NCBI GenBank assembly: GCA_902749685.1
Contig: CACVKW010001296.1
Location: forward strand, 1 to 32,149
DNA from: Olavius sp. associated proteobacterium Delta 1
GTDB taxonomy: Bacteria; Desulfobacterota; Desulfobacteria; Desulfobacterales; JAFDCJ01
DNA: 32,149 nucleotides
Direction: 5' to 3'
In this document: positions 22,338 through 31,150 of the stretch, piece after piece
Layout of the letters: each line of letters starts with the position of its first letter
Numbering within the stretch: the first letter of the stretch is position 1
Translations under genes and position numbers: made by a program
The notes under the pieces: generated by a model
Told to the model about the DNA's origin: nothing
Seen by the model: only the letters and a program-made list of their open reading frames with translations
Database searches by the model: none

Positions 22338-22787
22338 ATGGAGCCATCTGTGGACAAAACGATTTTGATGGTGGATGATGATGCCAAATTGCGGGAATTG
22401 CTTGATGAGTATCTTCCCAAGCCTTTCAATCCCAGGGAACTTTTAGCCAGAATTAAGGCCGTACTTCGGAGACAGCCTCTGACAGATATTAAGGCGACTA
22501 AAGGCAGAGACGGCCTGCCGGTCAGGGCAGGGGGGATGGTGCTATATAAAGCCAAACAAACGCTGGTTGTAGAAGGCAAAGAAGTAGAGCTGTCGTCAAC
22601 CGAGTACAAGGTGCTTGAGGTGTTAATGACCCACCCCAACACCGTAATGAGTCGGGATCGGCTCATGAGTATGGCCCGGGGCAAGGACTTTATGGCATTT
22701 GATCGAAGCATTGACGTTCACATCAGCAAATTGCGGGCGAAACTTGAAACCGATCCCCGTAAACCTGAGCGAATCAAGACGATCTGA
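22338..22787 (+). pseudogene. OmpR-type response regulator with the phosphorylation site deleted
   Basis: The N-terminus is a normal receiver start (TILMVDDDAKLRELLDEYL). It jumps in frame to the receiver end (PKPFNPRELLARIKAVLRR), losing about 75 residues including the phospho-acceptor aspartate and switch residues. A winged-helix DNA-binding domain follows (KEVELSSTEYKVLEVLM, then FDRSIDVHISKLRAKLE) and stops at ERIKTI, just short of the usual RGVGYxF ending. GTG at 22350 with GGAG six bases upstream is an alternative start. In another frame, 22788-22890 reads SEELLKDCINRGTYNDLKRH, which I do not recognise. It probably cannot respond to a kinase. Confidence 0.75.
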
Positions 22788-23013
22788 AGAACTACTGAAG
22801 GACTGTATCAACCGTGGTACCTATAACGACTTGAAAAGACATCTTAATAATTGTTGCGAGATCCGTGTCCGTTTTCCCGTGGATCGATGAAAATTGTGTT
22901 TGCCTTAACTTGAATTTAAATAGTTCAATTGGGAGACGAAGAAGACACTGATTCTATTTATCTGAGGAATACCTAATCGAATCTTGAAATTTTATACAGT
23001 GAGGATACCATAT

Positions 23014-24336
23014 ATGGAATCCAGAAAAATCCGAAACTGGGACGGCACACAAACTTGGAAACCAAGTAAGGTTTCCCAGCCAAATGATGAAGAACAAATT
23101 GCAGCGTTGATTAAAAAAGCATTCGAAAATCAGAATCGCATTAAAGCCATTGGCAGTGCACTTTCGTGGTCCGACATTATTGACATCCCAGAGCATGTAA
23201 TTCGGCTAAACAAAATGGATAAAGTGCTCAATGTAGATTATGATAATCGACAGATATGTTTACAAGCCGGAGCTCTTTTAAAAAATGTTAACGAGGTACT
23301 GGCTAAACACAGACTAGCGTTTGAAAATTTCGGTTCAATAGTACTTCAAACCGCAGCGGGATATATAGCCACCGGTACTCATGGAACTGGTGCCTCAACG
23401 CCAATTTTATCAACACGTATCCAAAAGATCCGGCTGATTGATGGTCTTGGCAATATCCATGAGTTAGATGCAGAAACCGATCCTGAACTATTCTCAGCTG
23501 CACGAGTCAACCTCGGGTGTCTCGGTGTAATCACTGAGATTACATTTGAATGTGTTGAAGCATTTGATCTTGAGGAGTGCCTTGAGCTGGTAAATTTTGA
23601 CACGGCATTATCTGATTTGGACACCTACATAAAAACTAACGACTATTGCAAATTTTGGTGGCTTCCTTACACTGACAGGATCCAAGTTTACACATTCAAC
23701 CGTACATCAAAGCCCAAAAAAGGAGCTGGATTCGCAGGTTTTATGGACCAATCGGGTCTATCCGGCCTACTTTTTTCGACCCTCATTACACTTGGCCGAA
23801 ATATGCCGCAGATGGTCCCATTTCTCCACAACACTGTTCAGAATATTCACTATCATCCTCACAAACGTGTGGACAGGAGCGATAAAATTATTAAGGTCGC
23901 AAGCTCGATTCCAGTTCATCAGGAAACAGAGTATGCGATACCGATAGAGCACGCAGCCAGGGCAATCGATGAGACCAAAAGAATAATCTATGCTGGGGAT
24001 TATAAGGTAAATTTTCCAATGGAGGTACGCTTTGTTGCGGCAGATGATATTCCGATGAGCCCGGCAAATGGTCGGAACAGTTGCTATATCGGGGCCTATG
24101 TCGGTAGCATAAAATGGGCTCGTAACTATTTTAGGGATTTTGAAGCCCTCATGCACGATTATGAAGGCCGCCCTCACTGGGGCAAGAGTTTTTCACGAAC
24201 TGACGGTGAAATCAGGAAACTTTACCCAGATTATGAAAAATTCAACGAACTCCGTAAGAATTGCGACCCCAACGGAATTTTTCGGAATAGTTTTGTTGAC
24301 CGTGTGTTCCCTGCTATCCGAGAATCAAACCATTGA
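23014..24336 (+). CDS. FAD-linked sugar-lactone oxidase-like dehydrogenase
   Basis: A 440-residue flavoprotein of the aldonolactone/gulonolactone oxidase group. The FAD (PCMH) domain covers about 15-190 (TAAGYIATGTHGTGASTPIL), and the C-terminal ALO domain ends with the signature HWGK at 388-391. Most members carry covalent FAD on the His of a GSGHS motif; here the motif is GSALSWSD with L50 at that place, so FAD is probably non-covalent. The ATG at 23014 has GAGGATAC upstream and is preferred to a TTG at 22984. Use of oxygen is doubtful in an anaerobe, so a dehydrogenase role is more likely. The gene is A/T-rich relative to the catabolic operon and stands alone. Confidence 0.82.
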   Translation: MESRKIRNWDGTQTWKPSKVSQPNDEEQIAALIKKAFENQNRIKAIGSALSWSDIIDIPEHVIRLNKMDKVLNVDYDNRQICLQAGALLKNVNEVLAKHRLAFENFGSIVLQTAAGYIATGTHGTGASTPILSTRIQKIRLIDGLGNIHELDAETDPELFSAARVNLGCLGVITEITFECVEAFDLEECLELVNFDTALSDLDTYIKTNDYCKFWWLPYTDRIQVYTFNRTSKPKKGAGFAGFMDQSGLSGLLFSTLITLGRNMPQMVPFLHNTVQNIHYHPHKRVDRSDKIIKVASSIPVHQETEYAIPIEHAARAIDETKRIIYAGDYKVNFPMEVRFVAADDIPMSPANGRNSCYIGAYVGSIKWARNYFRDFEALMHDYEGRPHWGKSFSRTDGEIRKLYPDYEKFNELRKNCDPNGIFRNSFVDRVFPAIRESNH

Positions 24337-24707
24337 GACTTTGCGTGGATTCGATTCCTTCAAACGCGAACCCATTCCCGCCGAAGGATTGTCGGCTGCA
24401 GATCTTGCGCAATGGTAGGGCGATGGGCTTAATGGCTGTGATGGAACGGTAGTTTATCCGATGATTTTTCGTAATGAACATGCAGCCAAGACAAAAAAGC
24501 TAATTCCTTTGATCTATTAATATACTCGACTCTTATTTAATTCCAGCAGCAACCCTAGATTTTTTTGCTGAAGGCCGCCAGAATATGCCGCCATAGGGTC
24601 GCGAGGGATTGTGATGCCCGCTCGTTATCCTTTATTATTTCTCACCCAATCGGTAGTACCTATCCCTGACCTCCACCAGGAGGAGGGTTAATATTTAAAC
24701 TAATTAT
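24337..24707. other. Intergenic stretch without a confident gene
   Basis: The first 80 bases can be read as a protein-like tail (RGFDSFKREPIPAEGLSAAD, ending LAQW and a stop at about 24418) out of frame with the upstream gene. This may be a 3' remnant, but I cannot name it. Near 24670-24686 is a small hairpin CCTCC-ACCA-GGAGG. The rest shows nothing. Confidence 0.4.
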
Positions 24708-24753
24708 TTGCCAATTGATGTTTATTTTTGTATATAATGAAACCGAATTTCAT
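24708..24753 (+). promoter_or_regulatory. IclR gene promoter with overlapping dyad
   Basis: A perfect TATAAT at 24733-24738, with TTGCCA at 24708-24713 (19-bp spacing, long). The dyad ATGAAA-N5-TTTCAT at 24737-24753 overlaps the end of the -10 box, a position suited to autorepression by the IclR protein. Confidence 0.5.
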
Positions 24754-24807
24754 AATATAGCAAATTTATCTCTATTTATTCTTAAGTTTGAAAGGTAATT
24801 ATATCGA

Positions 24808-25587
24808 GTGGAAAAGCAAAACCTGAATACAAGCACAACCGCCTTGAAAGCACTACGCGTACTCGAGGCTGTAGCCTATGCTTCCACATCAGTATCTACT
24901 TCAGATGTTGCCGATAGTGTGGATATGGATAAGGCAGCGGTTTACCGTATGTTGATCACACTGGTAAACGCCGGTTATGTATTGCGGGATGAGAATTCAA
25001 AAAGGTACCGGCTTGGATACAAGGTCGTTTCGTTAAGTCGCAACCTATTGGCTGAGAATAAAATTTCAAGATTGGTTCGCCATACAATAGAAGAGATCTC
25101 GACTGAAACCGGTGAGACGGTTCATTACAGTGTGCTGGATGGAAATGAAACCGTTCTGGTCCAGAAGGTCAAAGGCAACCAGTTGATTGCAGTTGATTTC
25201 CAGATAGGCGATCGTGCCAGGATGCATTGCACTGCAATCGGGAAAGTTATGCTCGCGTATCAGGATGACCGATTTATTGAGTCAATCATCGATGCCGGGT
25301 TGCAGAAATTTGCCAGCAAAACCTTCACGCATCCGGATGAACTCAAAAAAGAACTACGTAGAGTCCGGTCCGAAGGATATGCCATTGATGACCATGAATT
25401 ATCGGATGACATGCGTTGTGTCGCCGCACCAATCTTTGAGGGTAGCGGCAGCGTTCGGTCCGGTATCAGCATCTCCGGGCCTGATTCACGTTTTGATATG
25501 ACCAAGTTGCTCGAATTAAAAATTCCGATGATGAAATCGGCCAAAAAACTTTCAGAGCAAATAGGCGGATCGCCCTGGTCTCAATAA
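24808..25587 (+). CDS. IclR-family transcriptional regulator
   Basis: A 259-residue regulator. An N-terminal winged helix-turn-helix (STSDVADSVDMDKAAVYRML, then GYVLRDENSKRYRLGYKV) is followed by the IclR ligand-binding domain (TGETVHYSVLDGNETVLVQK; RMHCTAIGKVMLAY; GYAIDDHEL; MRCVAAPIF). The start is a GTG with AAAGG about 13 bases upstream. It lies upstream of, and on the same strand as, the aldehyde dehydrogenase and sugar ABC transporter genes, and is the natural candidate to control them. IclR proteins commonly regulate sugar-acid or aromatic catabolism. Confidence 0.92.
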   Translation: MEKQNLNTSTTALKALRVLEAVAYASTSVSTSDVADSVDMDKAAVYRMLITLVNAGYVLRDENSKRYRLGYKVVSLSRNLLAENKISRLVRHTIEEISTETGETVHYSVLDGNETVLVQKVKGNQLIAVDFQIGDRARMHCTAIGKVMLAYQDDRFIESIIDAGLQKFASKTFTHPDELKKELRRVRSEGYAIDDHELSDDMRCVAAPIFEGSGSVRSGISISGPDSRFDMTKLLELKIPMMKSAKKLSEQIGGSPWSQ

Positions 25588-25775
25588 CTGCGGTTAATTT
25601 TACCTGGGTCGACCTTGTCCGTCTTGATAGGAAGCGGTGGATCAAACTCTATTTTTCTGATCATCCGCGCGACATCTGATATTCCTGCAACGTCCGACTT
25701 CATATAGAACCATGTCGGTATAACGATTTTCTGGAAACCCGCCTGCCTTCTCAGGCTGAAAATCTGGCTGAATCG
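25581..25775 (-). pseudogene. 3' remnant of an unidentified minus-strand gene
   Basis: On the minus strand 64 codons without a stop read QAGFQKIVIPTWFYMKSDVA and, near the end, FDPPLPIKTDKVDPGKINRS, finishing with Y and TGA just inside the end of the IclR gene. The composition looks like a genuine protein C-terminus. A stop codon blocks the frame upstream at 25776 and no start is present. I cannot name the family. Confidence 0.35.
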
Positions 25776-25780
25776 TTATA
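25719..25780. other. Two-tier hairpin upstream of the aldehyde dehydrogenase operon
   Basis: A perfect 10-bp inverted repeat TATAACGATT/AATCGTTATA (25719-25728 and 25771-25780) encloses a 5-bp GC hairpin GCCTG-N6-CAGGC at 25741-25756. It lies 13 bp before a TTGACA box. It could terminate read-through from the IclR gene or be a regulatory site. Confidence 0.45.
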
Positions 25781-25792
25781 TCGAAAATATTG

Positions 25793-25854
25793 TTGACAAC
25801 CTTCACATATTGGATCTAATACAATATTTAGTTTCCAATTTCATTATTTGAAAT
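25793..25854 (+). promoter_or_regulatory. Promoter and dyad for the aldehyde dehydrogenase/sugar transporter operon
   Basis: A perfect TTGACA at 25793-25798 is followed by TAATAC at 25817 (18-bp spacing) or the better box TACAAT at 25820 (21-bp spacing). A dyad ATTTCA-N5-TGAAAT at 25838-25854 lies just downstream. Its half-sites are the same hexamers as in the IclR gene dyad in swapped order, which suggests control by the same protein. Confidence 0.4.
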
Positions 25855-25924
25855 AGTAGTTTGAATTGCAAAGCCGCTTGACAGAAAAAATCTACCATCT
25901 GGCCAAAAAAAGGGGAGGACCATC

Positions 25925-27379
25925 ATGAAAATGCTAATTGACAGTCAGTGGGTAAATTCCTCTGACGGCGATTTTCGAGAGATTCTTAATCCCGCTACAG
26001 GTGAGGCCATCGACCGTGTTCCGGTCGCAACCGTTGAAGATACACAAAAGGCTATAGATGCTGCTCAAATGGGCAAAAAGAGAATGCGCAGTTTGCCAGC
26101 CCATGAACGCTCAGGCATCCTGTTCAGGGTCGCTGAGCTGATGGGAAATCAAAGTCCCGATTTAAGCACCTTATTAGCCCGTGAAAACGGCAAGCCAATT
26201 CAGCAAACGCATGAGGAGGTGGCTGCTGCAGTGCGTATCTTTCGTGGATTTGCCGAAGAAGCCAAACGAATTTTCAGCCGTACGGTTCCCTTGGACACGG
26301 TTCCCGGAATGGAAAGGCATTTTGCGGTTACGATTCGCCAGCCATTGGGGGTGGTAGCTGCCGTGGTACCATTTAATTATCCGGTTGAGCTATATGCGCA
26401 TAAAGGTGCGGCTGCCTTAGCTGCAGGGAATGCCGTCATTACCAAAGCCCCCAGCGACTGCCCACTTACCCTGTTGAAAATCGCCGAAATTATGGAATCC
26501 GCCGGTCTTCCAAAGGCCGCTCATCAGATTTTGACGGGTCCCGGTGAGTTAATCGGGGAGTACCTTGCCAAAGCCGAAGGCGTACAAATGGTAACAGTCA
26601 CCGGCAGCACGCCGGTTGGCATTCAGATTTCCAAACTGGCAGCCGACACGCTTAAAAAAGTACATCTCGAGCTCGGTGGTAATGATGCGACCATCATTTT
26701 TGCCGACGCCGATCTTGAAAAAGCGGCAGAGGCAGTAATCTTAGGCCGTCTGGCGAGAGGCAACGGCCAGATTTGCTGTGCCGTCAAACGGGTGTTCGTG
26801 GAGGCACCGATACATGATCGTTTCGCTGAAATATTAACCGAGAAAACCGGCAAGCTTGTTGTCGATGACCAGATGAATGAAAATACAGATGTCGGACCCC
26901 TGATTTCTGAAAGTGCGGCCCAAAAAGTGGAAACCGCCATCCAGCAGGCTGTTGAATCCGGCGCCAAATTGTGGATCGGCGGGAAGCGCAGGCAGGCCTT
27001 TATCGAGCCCACAATATTGACCGATATTTCCCCGGAAGTCGAGCTTTTCCGCCAGGAAACATTTGGACCGGTGGTGCCCCTGGCTCCTTTTGAAACAGAA
27101 GCTGAGGCCATTTCCATGGCAAATGACAGCCCCTACGGACTGCAGGCCGCTGTTTTTACCAATGACATATCTCGCGCACTGGATGTCGCTCATAAGTTAG
27201 AGGCCGGCGGAGTTATCGTTAATTGGTCGTCGGCCATTAGGGTTGAAAGCTTGCCCTTTGGGGGGATCAAATTGAGCGGTCATGGCCGCGAAGGATTGCA
27301 CGATACCTTAAACGACATGACTGAGCAAAAGACAATCATCGTTCACAATGCACTTTCCGCATCCGCTTCAGATGATTAG
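25925..27379 (+). CDS. NAD(P)-dependent aldehyde dehydrogenase
   Basis: A 484-residue ALDH-superfamily enzyme that oxidises an aldehyde to the acid. Key residues are visible: N151 in the PFNYP motif, K174 (TKAPSDCP), the general base E249 in LELGG and the nucleophile C284 in NGQICCAVKR; then ETFGPVVPL and PFGGIKLSGHGREG. Overall it resembles the lactaldehyde/glycolaldehyde or succinate-semialdehyde group; the exact substrate is unknown. GGGGAGG lies seven bases before the ATG. It is first in an operon with a ribose-type ABC transporter, so the aldehyde probably comes from the imported sugar or polyol. Confidence 0.92.
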   Translation: MKMLIDSQWVNSSDGDFREILNPATGEAIDRVPVATVEDTQKAIDAAQMGKKRMRSLPAHERSGILFRVAELMGNQSPDLSTLLARENGKPIQQTHEEVAAAVRIFRGFAEEAKRIFSRTVPLDTVPGMERHFAVTIRQPLGVVAAVVPFNYPVELYAHKGAAALAAGNAVITKAPSDCPLTLLKIAEIMESAGLPKAAHQILTGPGELIGEYLAKAEGVQMVTVTGSTPVGIQISKLAADTLKKVHLELGGNDATIIFADADLEKAAEAVILGRLARGNGQICCAVKRVFVEAPIHDRFAEILTEKTGKLVVDDQMNENTDVGPLISESAAQKVETAIQQAVESGAKLWIGGKRRQAFIEPTILTDISPEVELFRQETFGPVVPLAPFETEAEAISMANDSPYGLQAAVFTNDISRALDVAHKLEAGGVIVNWSSAIRVESLPFGGIKLSGHGREGLHDTLNDMTEQKTIIVHNALSASASDD

Positions 27380-27387
27380 GAGAGCCC

Positions 27388-28890
27388 ATGCCTCCGAGCG
27401 CTTTTTTGCACCTAAAGGGTATTACTAAAAATTTTGACGGTACCCAGGCCTTGAAGGAAGTCGATTTCATGGCCGAGGCAGGTGAGGTCCATGCGATCGT
27501 GGGCGAAAACGGTGCCGGCAAGTCGACCCTGATGAAAATCCTGGCGGGAGCACTGCAACCTGACGTGGGTGTGCTTCTGCTGGAGGGCAAATCCATTCAG
27601 CCGAAGTCACCGCAATATGCTTTTCGGCTCGGTATCAGAACCGTCTATCAGGAATTCAGTCTGGCCCCTCACCTGAGTGTGACCGAAAACATTCTACTGG
27701 GACAGATGCCGACCGGACGCTTTAAATGGTGGGTGGATTGGCAACAGGCATACGGTCGTGCAAATGAGCTTTTAGAATCAATTGGATTCAAGGGTGTGAA
27801 TGTCCGGTCAACCATTTCGAGTTTGAGTGTTTCCCACCAGCAAATGGTTGAAATTGCGAAAGCTGTTGCCCAGAAGCCCCGGATTTTGATACTGGACGAA
27901 CCTTCCGCTGTTCTCTCCCAGGATGAATTGAAACAGCTTTTTGCCTTGATCCATAGACTGAAGCAAGAATCAACTCTGGTATTGTATATATCGCATCGTC
28001 TCGATGAGGTCTTTGAAATTGCCGATCGCATTACCGTACTTAAGGACGGTGAAACTGTCGGTACGGTCCTACCGTCGGCAACGTCAGAAAACCAGCTGAT
28101 CAAGATGATGGTCGGCCGCCCACTGGAGGCTATTTACCCTCAGAGGAAAAAGTTACCGGGTAAATCCATTTTAGATGTTAACAGTCTCAACAAAGTGGAT
28201 ATTTTCTCCGATGTGTCCTTTACGGTAGCCGACGGAGAGATTCTTGGCATGTTCGGTCTGGTTGGCAGCGGTCGGACTGAGGTGGCCCGCTGTATTTTTG
28301 CAGCGGACACGCCGGATTCCGGTACAATAAAAATCGATTCCAGGACAGTGCACCTGAAATCTCCGTGTGATGCCGTACGGACCAATATGGCTATGCTGAC
28401 GGAGGACCGCAAACGTGACGGATTGGTTATGCAATGCTCCATTTGTGATAATGCCGGACTTGCGACGATGCGGCTGGTCAGCCGCTGGTCATACCTCCTG
28501 CGGGGGCAGCAGAAAAAATTGGTTCAATCCAAGGTTCAGGAATTGTCAATCCGACCTGCAGATATCAGTCGCAAGGTGAGAGAACTCAGCGGCGGCAATC
28601 AGCAAAAGGTAGTATTGGCCAAATGGCTGCTTTCCAATGCGAAGCTTATTATTTTGGATGAACCGACCAGGGGGGTTGATGTTGCCACCAAGGTTGAAAT
28701 TTATCATCTGATCGGCGAACTGGCCGATGCGGGTGCGGCTATTATTCTGATATCGTCAGAATTGCCGGAGATACTCGGCCTGAGTGATCGGATTCTTGTC
28801 ATGCGTGAGGGCAGACTGGCCGGTGAATTCGACGGTGTGCAAGCTGATGAGGAATCCCTGTTAGCATGCGCGGCCGGGATAAATGTTTAA
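27388..28890 (+). CDS. Sugar ABC transporter ATPase, RbsA/MglA type (double ATPase)
   Basis: A 500-residue protein with two fused ATPase domains, as in ribose and galactose importers. The first has Walker A GENGAGKST at 39-47, signature LSVSHQQMVEIAKA and Walker B ILILDEPSAVL. The second has a degenerate P-loop (GLVGSGRTEVAR), signature LSGGNQQKVVLAKW and IILDEPTRGVDV. It starts eight bases after the aldehyde dehydrogenase stop, with AGGAGAG upstream. It energises the permease encoded next. The sugar cannot be told from the sequence. Confidence 0.93.
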   Translation: MPPSAFLHLKGITKNFDGTQALKEVDFMAEAGEVHAIVGENGAGKSTLMKILAGALQPDVGVLLLEGKSIQPKSPQYAFRLGIRTVYQEFSLAPHLSVTENILLGQMPTGRFKWWVDWQQAYGRANELLESIGFKGVNVRSTISSLSVSHQQMVEIAKAVAQKPRILILDEPSAVLSQDELKQLFALIHRLKQESTLVLYISHRLDEVFEIADRITVLKDGETVGTVLPSATSENQLIKMMVGRPLEAIYPQRKKLPGKSILDVNSLNKVDIFSDVSFTVADGEILGMFGLVGSGRTEVARCIFAADTPDSGTIKIDSRTVHLKSPCDAVRTNMAMLTEDRKRDGLVMQCSICDNAGLATMRLVSRWSYLLRGQQKKLVQSKVQELSIRPADISRKVRELSGGNQQKVVLAKWLLSNAKLIILDEPTRGVDVATKVEIYHLIGELADAGAAIILISSELPEILGLSDRILVMREGRLAGEFDGVQADEESLLACAAGINV

Positions 28891-28927
28891 CGATAACCGC
28901 GTAAATCTATATTGGCAGGAGAATTGA

Positions 28928-29890
28928 ATGCGGCAGCTAAAAGAAATCAGCAGTCCCGGTTTACAGCAGATGAAATCCCAAAGACGGTTTGCGGACTATG
29001 GGTTTATGGTAGCCTTTTTTATTCTACTCATAATCGCAGCCACCATGACCGATGTTTTCTTTACCCAGCGCAATTTAAGCAATCTATTTCGCCAGATTGT
29101 TACAAATGGTCTGCTTAGCTTCGGCATGTTAATAGTTATTCTAAGCGGCGGCATCGATCTTTCAATCGGTCCGATTGTTGCACTAACAGGGATCATGGCG
29201 GCCGGTCTGCAGGCCTACATGTGGTTTCCGTTTGCGATCATCATTGCGCTGCTGGTTGGAATAACAGTAGGAGCCGCCAACGGATTCTTAGTTGCCCGAT
29301 TCAAGCTACAACCGTTTATTGTTACCCTGGCGACTATGGGTGCGATCAGAGGTATCGTTTACGTCTATTCCGAAACGCCAAAAGTGCCGACTGATCCTGC
29401 TTTCCGTGCCCTGCTGGGCGGTGGATTCATCGGCCCGGTGCCCATTCCGGCTTTGATCATGATCGGTTTTCTGCCTTTAGTCTGGCTGTTTCTTAATCGA
29501 ACGACGATGGGACGCGCTATTGTGGCAATCGGCGGAAATGAGGAAGCCGTGAGATTGGCCGGTATCAATGTAAGGGGCCACCTGATTTTAGCTTATGTCA
29601 TTTCCGGTTTTTTCGCCGGTATGGCTGGAGTACTGCTGGCATCTCGACTCGGCATCGCCCAACCAAGTGTCGGAGTCGGCTACGAGCTTGATGCAATTGC
29701 AGCGGTCGTAATTGGTGGAGGAATTCTGGGCGGCGGCGGGGGTAGTGCCATCGGTACCATGGGCGGAGTGCTGGCTCTGGGGGTAATCGACAATTTACTG
29801 AACCTGTTCAATGTTCAGTCGTATTATCAACAGATTTTAAAAGGACTTATTATCCTGTTTGCCGTGCTGGCACGCCGTAAAGAACTGTAA
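28928..29890 (+). CDS. Sugar ABC transporter permease, RbsC type
   Basis: A 320-residue membrane protein with about eight to ten hydrophobic segments. Typical RbsC features are LFRQIVTNGLLSFGMLIVIL, SGGIDLSIGPIVALTG, the LQPFIVTLATMG motif and the EEAVRLAGINV cytoplasmic loop that contacts the ATPase, then VIGGGILGGGGGSAIGT. GGAGAATTGA precedes the ATG. Only one permease gene is present, so it should act as a homodimer, as in ribose importers. Confidence 0.92.
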   Translation: MRQLKEISSPGLQQMKSQRRFADYGFMVAFFILLIIAATMTDVFFTQRNLSNLFRQIVTNGLLSFGMLIVILSGGIDLSIGPIVALTGIMAAGLQAYMWFPFAIIIALLVGITVGAANGFLVARFKLQPFIVTLATMGAIRGIVYVYSETPKVPTDPAFRALLGGGFIGPVPIPALIMIGFLPLVWLFLNRTTMGRAIVAIGGNEEAVRLAGINVRGHLILAYVISGFFAGMAGVLLASRLGIAQPSVGVGYELDAIAAVVIGGGILGGGGGSAIGTMGGVLALGVIDNLLNLFNVQSYYQQILKGLIILFAVLARRKEL

Positions 29891-30017
29891 ATCAGATTTG
29901 AATTGAATCAAGGACGGTACTTCGGATCAAAGAAAGGAGGCGCAACGATCCACCAATTCACTTGTTAAAGGCTTGCTGAAAATTCTTACAACCACAGCGG
30001 ACAAAGGAGGTCAAAAA

Positions 30018-30971
30018 ATGAAGGCAAGAATAACGCTTAAGATTTTATTGGTAATTCTGATAATTTGTAGCTTGAGTCTGCCAGTTTGGGGTGCTGATAA
30101 AAAGATACGTCTCGGCATGGTCAACTTTTCGCTGTGCTGTCCGTATTTTATCGGCATGTCAAAAGCCGTCGAAAGTGAAGCAGCATTTTACGCGAACATT
30201 AAACTGTTTACTACTGATGCCGATGGCGATGCCGCTAAATTGACATCCGATGTCGAGGATATTCTGGCTCGCAATGTCGATGGCCTTATCATCAGTGGTG
30301 CGTGGCTTGAAGCCGCTCCGGCCGCATTAGATTCCATAAAGCGGGCCGGTATTCCGGCGGTTATGGTAGATCGATTGTTAAAAGGCGGGGACTACACCAG
30401 CTGGGTTGGACCTGATAATTTTACCATAGGCGTGCAGGACGGCCAGTATATTGTTGACAGATTAAAAGGAAACGGCCTGCTGGTGGTGCTGCGCGGTGGA
30501 CCGGCTGACAATTCCATCGGTCTTAATCGCACCAATGGCATGCTATCGGTTGTTGAAAAAAGCAAAATTAAAGTTGAAAAAGCGCCCGATTTCGGTGGCT
30601 GGAGCTCAGATGGGGGATTCAAATTAATGGAAGGGATGCTGGCCCGATTTTCAAAAATCAGTGCGGTATTCTGTGAAAACGACTCCATGTGTCTGGGAGC
30701 TCAAAAGGCCATCACCGATGCCGGCCGCTCCAGGGAAATGTTTTTAGTGGGCGTTGACGGCGAAAAGGCGGCCCTGGTGAATATCATGCAGGCTGACAGC
30801 AACTATGCGGCAACCGGCCTCAACAATTCCGATCAAATCGGACGGGCAGCATTTCACCGCATGATGGCCATCCTGGCTGGTGCAAAAGCTCCACAGAAAA
30901 CCGTACTACCCTCCCCACTGATCACCAAAGACAATGTCTGCCGGCATTACAATCCGGACAGCGTATTTTAA
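30018..30971 (+). CDS. Sugar ABC transporter substrate-binding protein, RbsB type
   Basis: A 317-residue periplasmic binding protein. A signal peptide (MKARITLKILL, then a hydrophobic core ending PVWGA) precedes DKKIRLGMVNF. The fold of the ribose-binding group is recognisable in DVEDILARNVDGLIISGAWL, the PAVMVDRLL hinge, NSIGLNRTNGMLSV and AVFCENDSMCLGAQKAI. AAAGGAGG lies seven bases before the ATG at 30018. It is the last gene of the operon; binding proteins are usually first. A second strong AAAGGAGG at about 29933 has no gene after it. A 12-bp hairpin follows the stop. Confidence 0.9.
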   Translation: MKARITLKILLVILIICSLSLPVWGADKKIRLGMVNFSLCCPYFIGMSKAVESEAAFYANIKLFTTDADGDAAKLTSDVEDILARNVDGLIISGAWLEAAPAALDSIKRAGIPAVMVDRLLKGGDYTSWVGPDNFTIGVQDGQYIVDRLKGNGLLVVLRGGPADNSIGLNRTNGMLSVVEKSKIKVEKAPDFGGWSSDGGFKLMEGMLARFSKISAVFCENDSMCLGAQKAITDAGRSREMFLVGVDGEKAALVNIMQADSNYAATGLNNSDQIGRAAFHRMMAILAGAKAPQKTVLPSPLITKDNVCRHYNPDSVF

Positions 30972-30988
30972 CCGCAACTCTTGAACTA

Positions 30989-31026
30989 AGTTCCCTCAGG
31001 CGAATATTTAATTACCTGAGGGAACT
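30989..31026 (+). terminator. Hairpin after the sugar transporter operon
   Basis: A perfect 12-bp stem AGTTCCCTCAGG/CCTGAGGGAACT (30989-31000 with 31015-31026) and a 14-nt loop, 17 bp after the binding-protein stop. There is no T-run on the plus-strand side, so termination may be factor-dependent or bidirectional. Confidence 0.6.
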
Positions 31027-31150
31027 CAGCTAAAATTCGAAAGTCACCAATTTTGATTATCTATCAAACACTGCTTTCCGAATACCAACCAGTGATCCGC
31101 TTTTACTCCATTTAACAGTAGTGTGGTACGTTTCAGAGTCAAACGACCAA

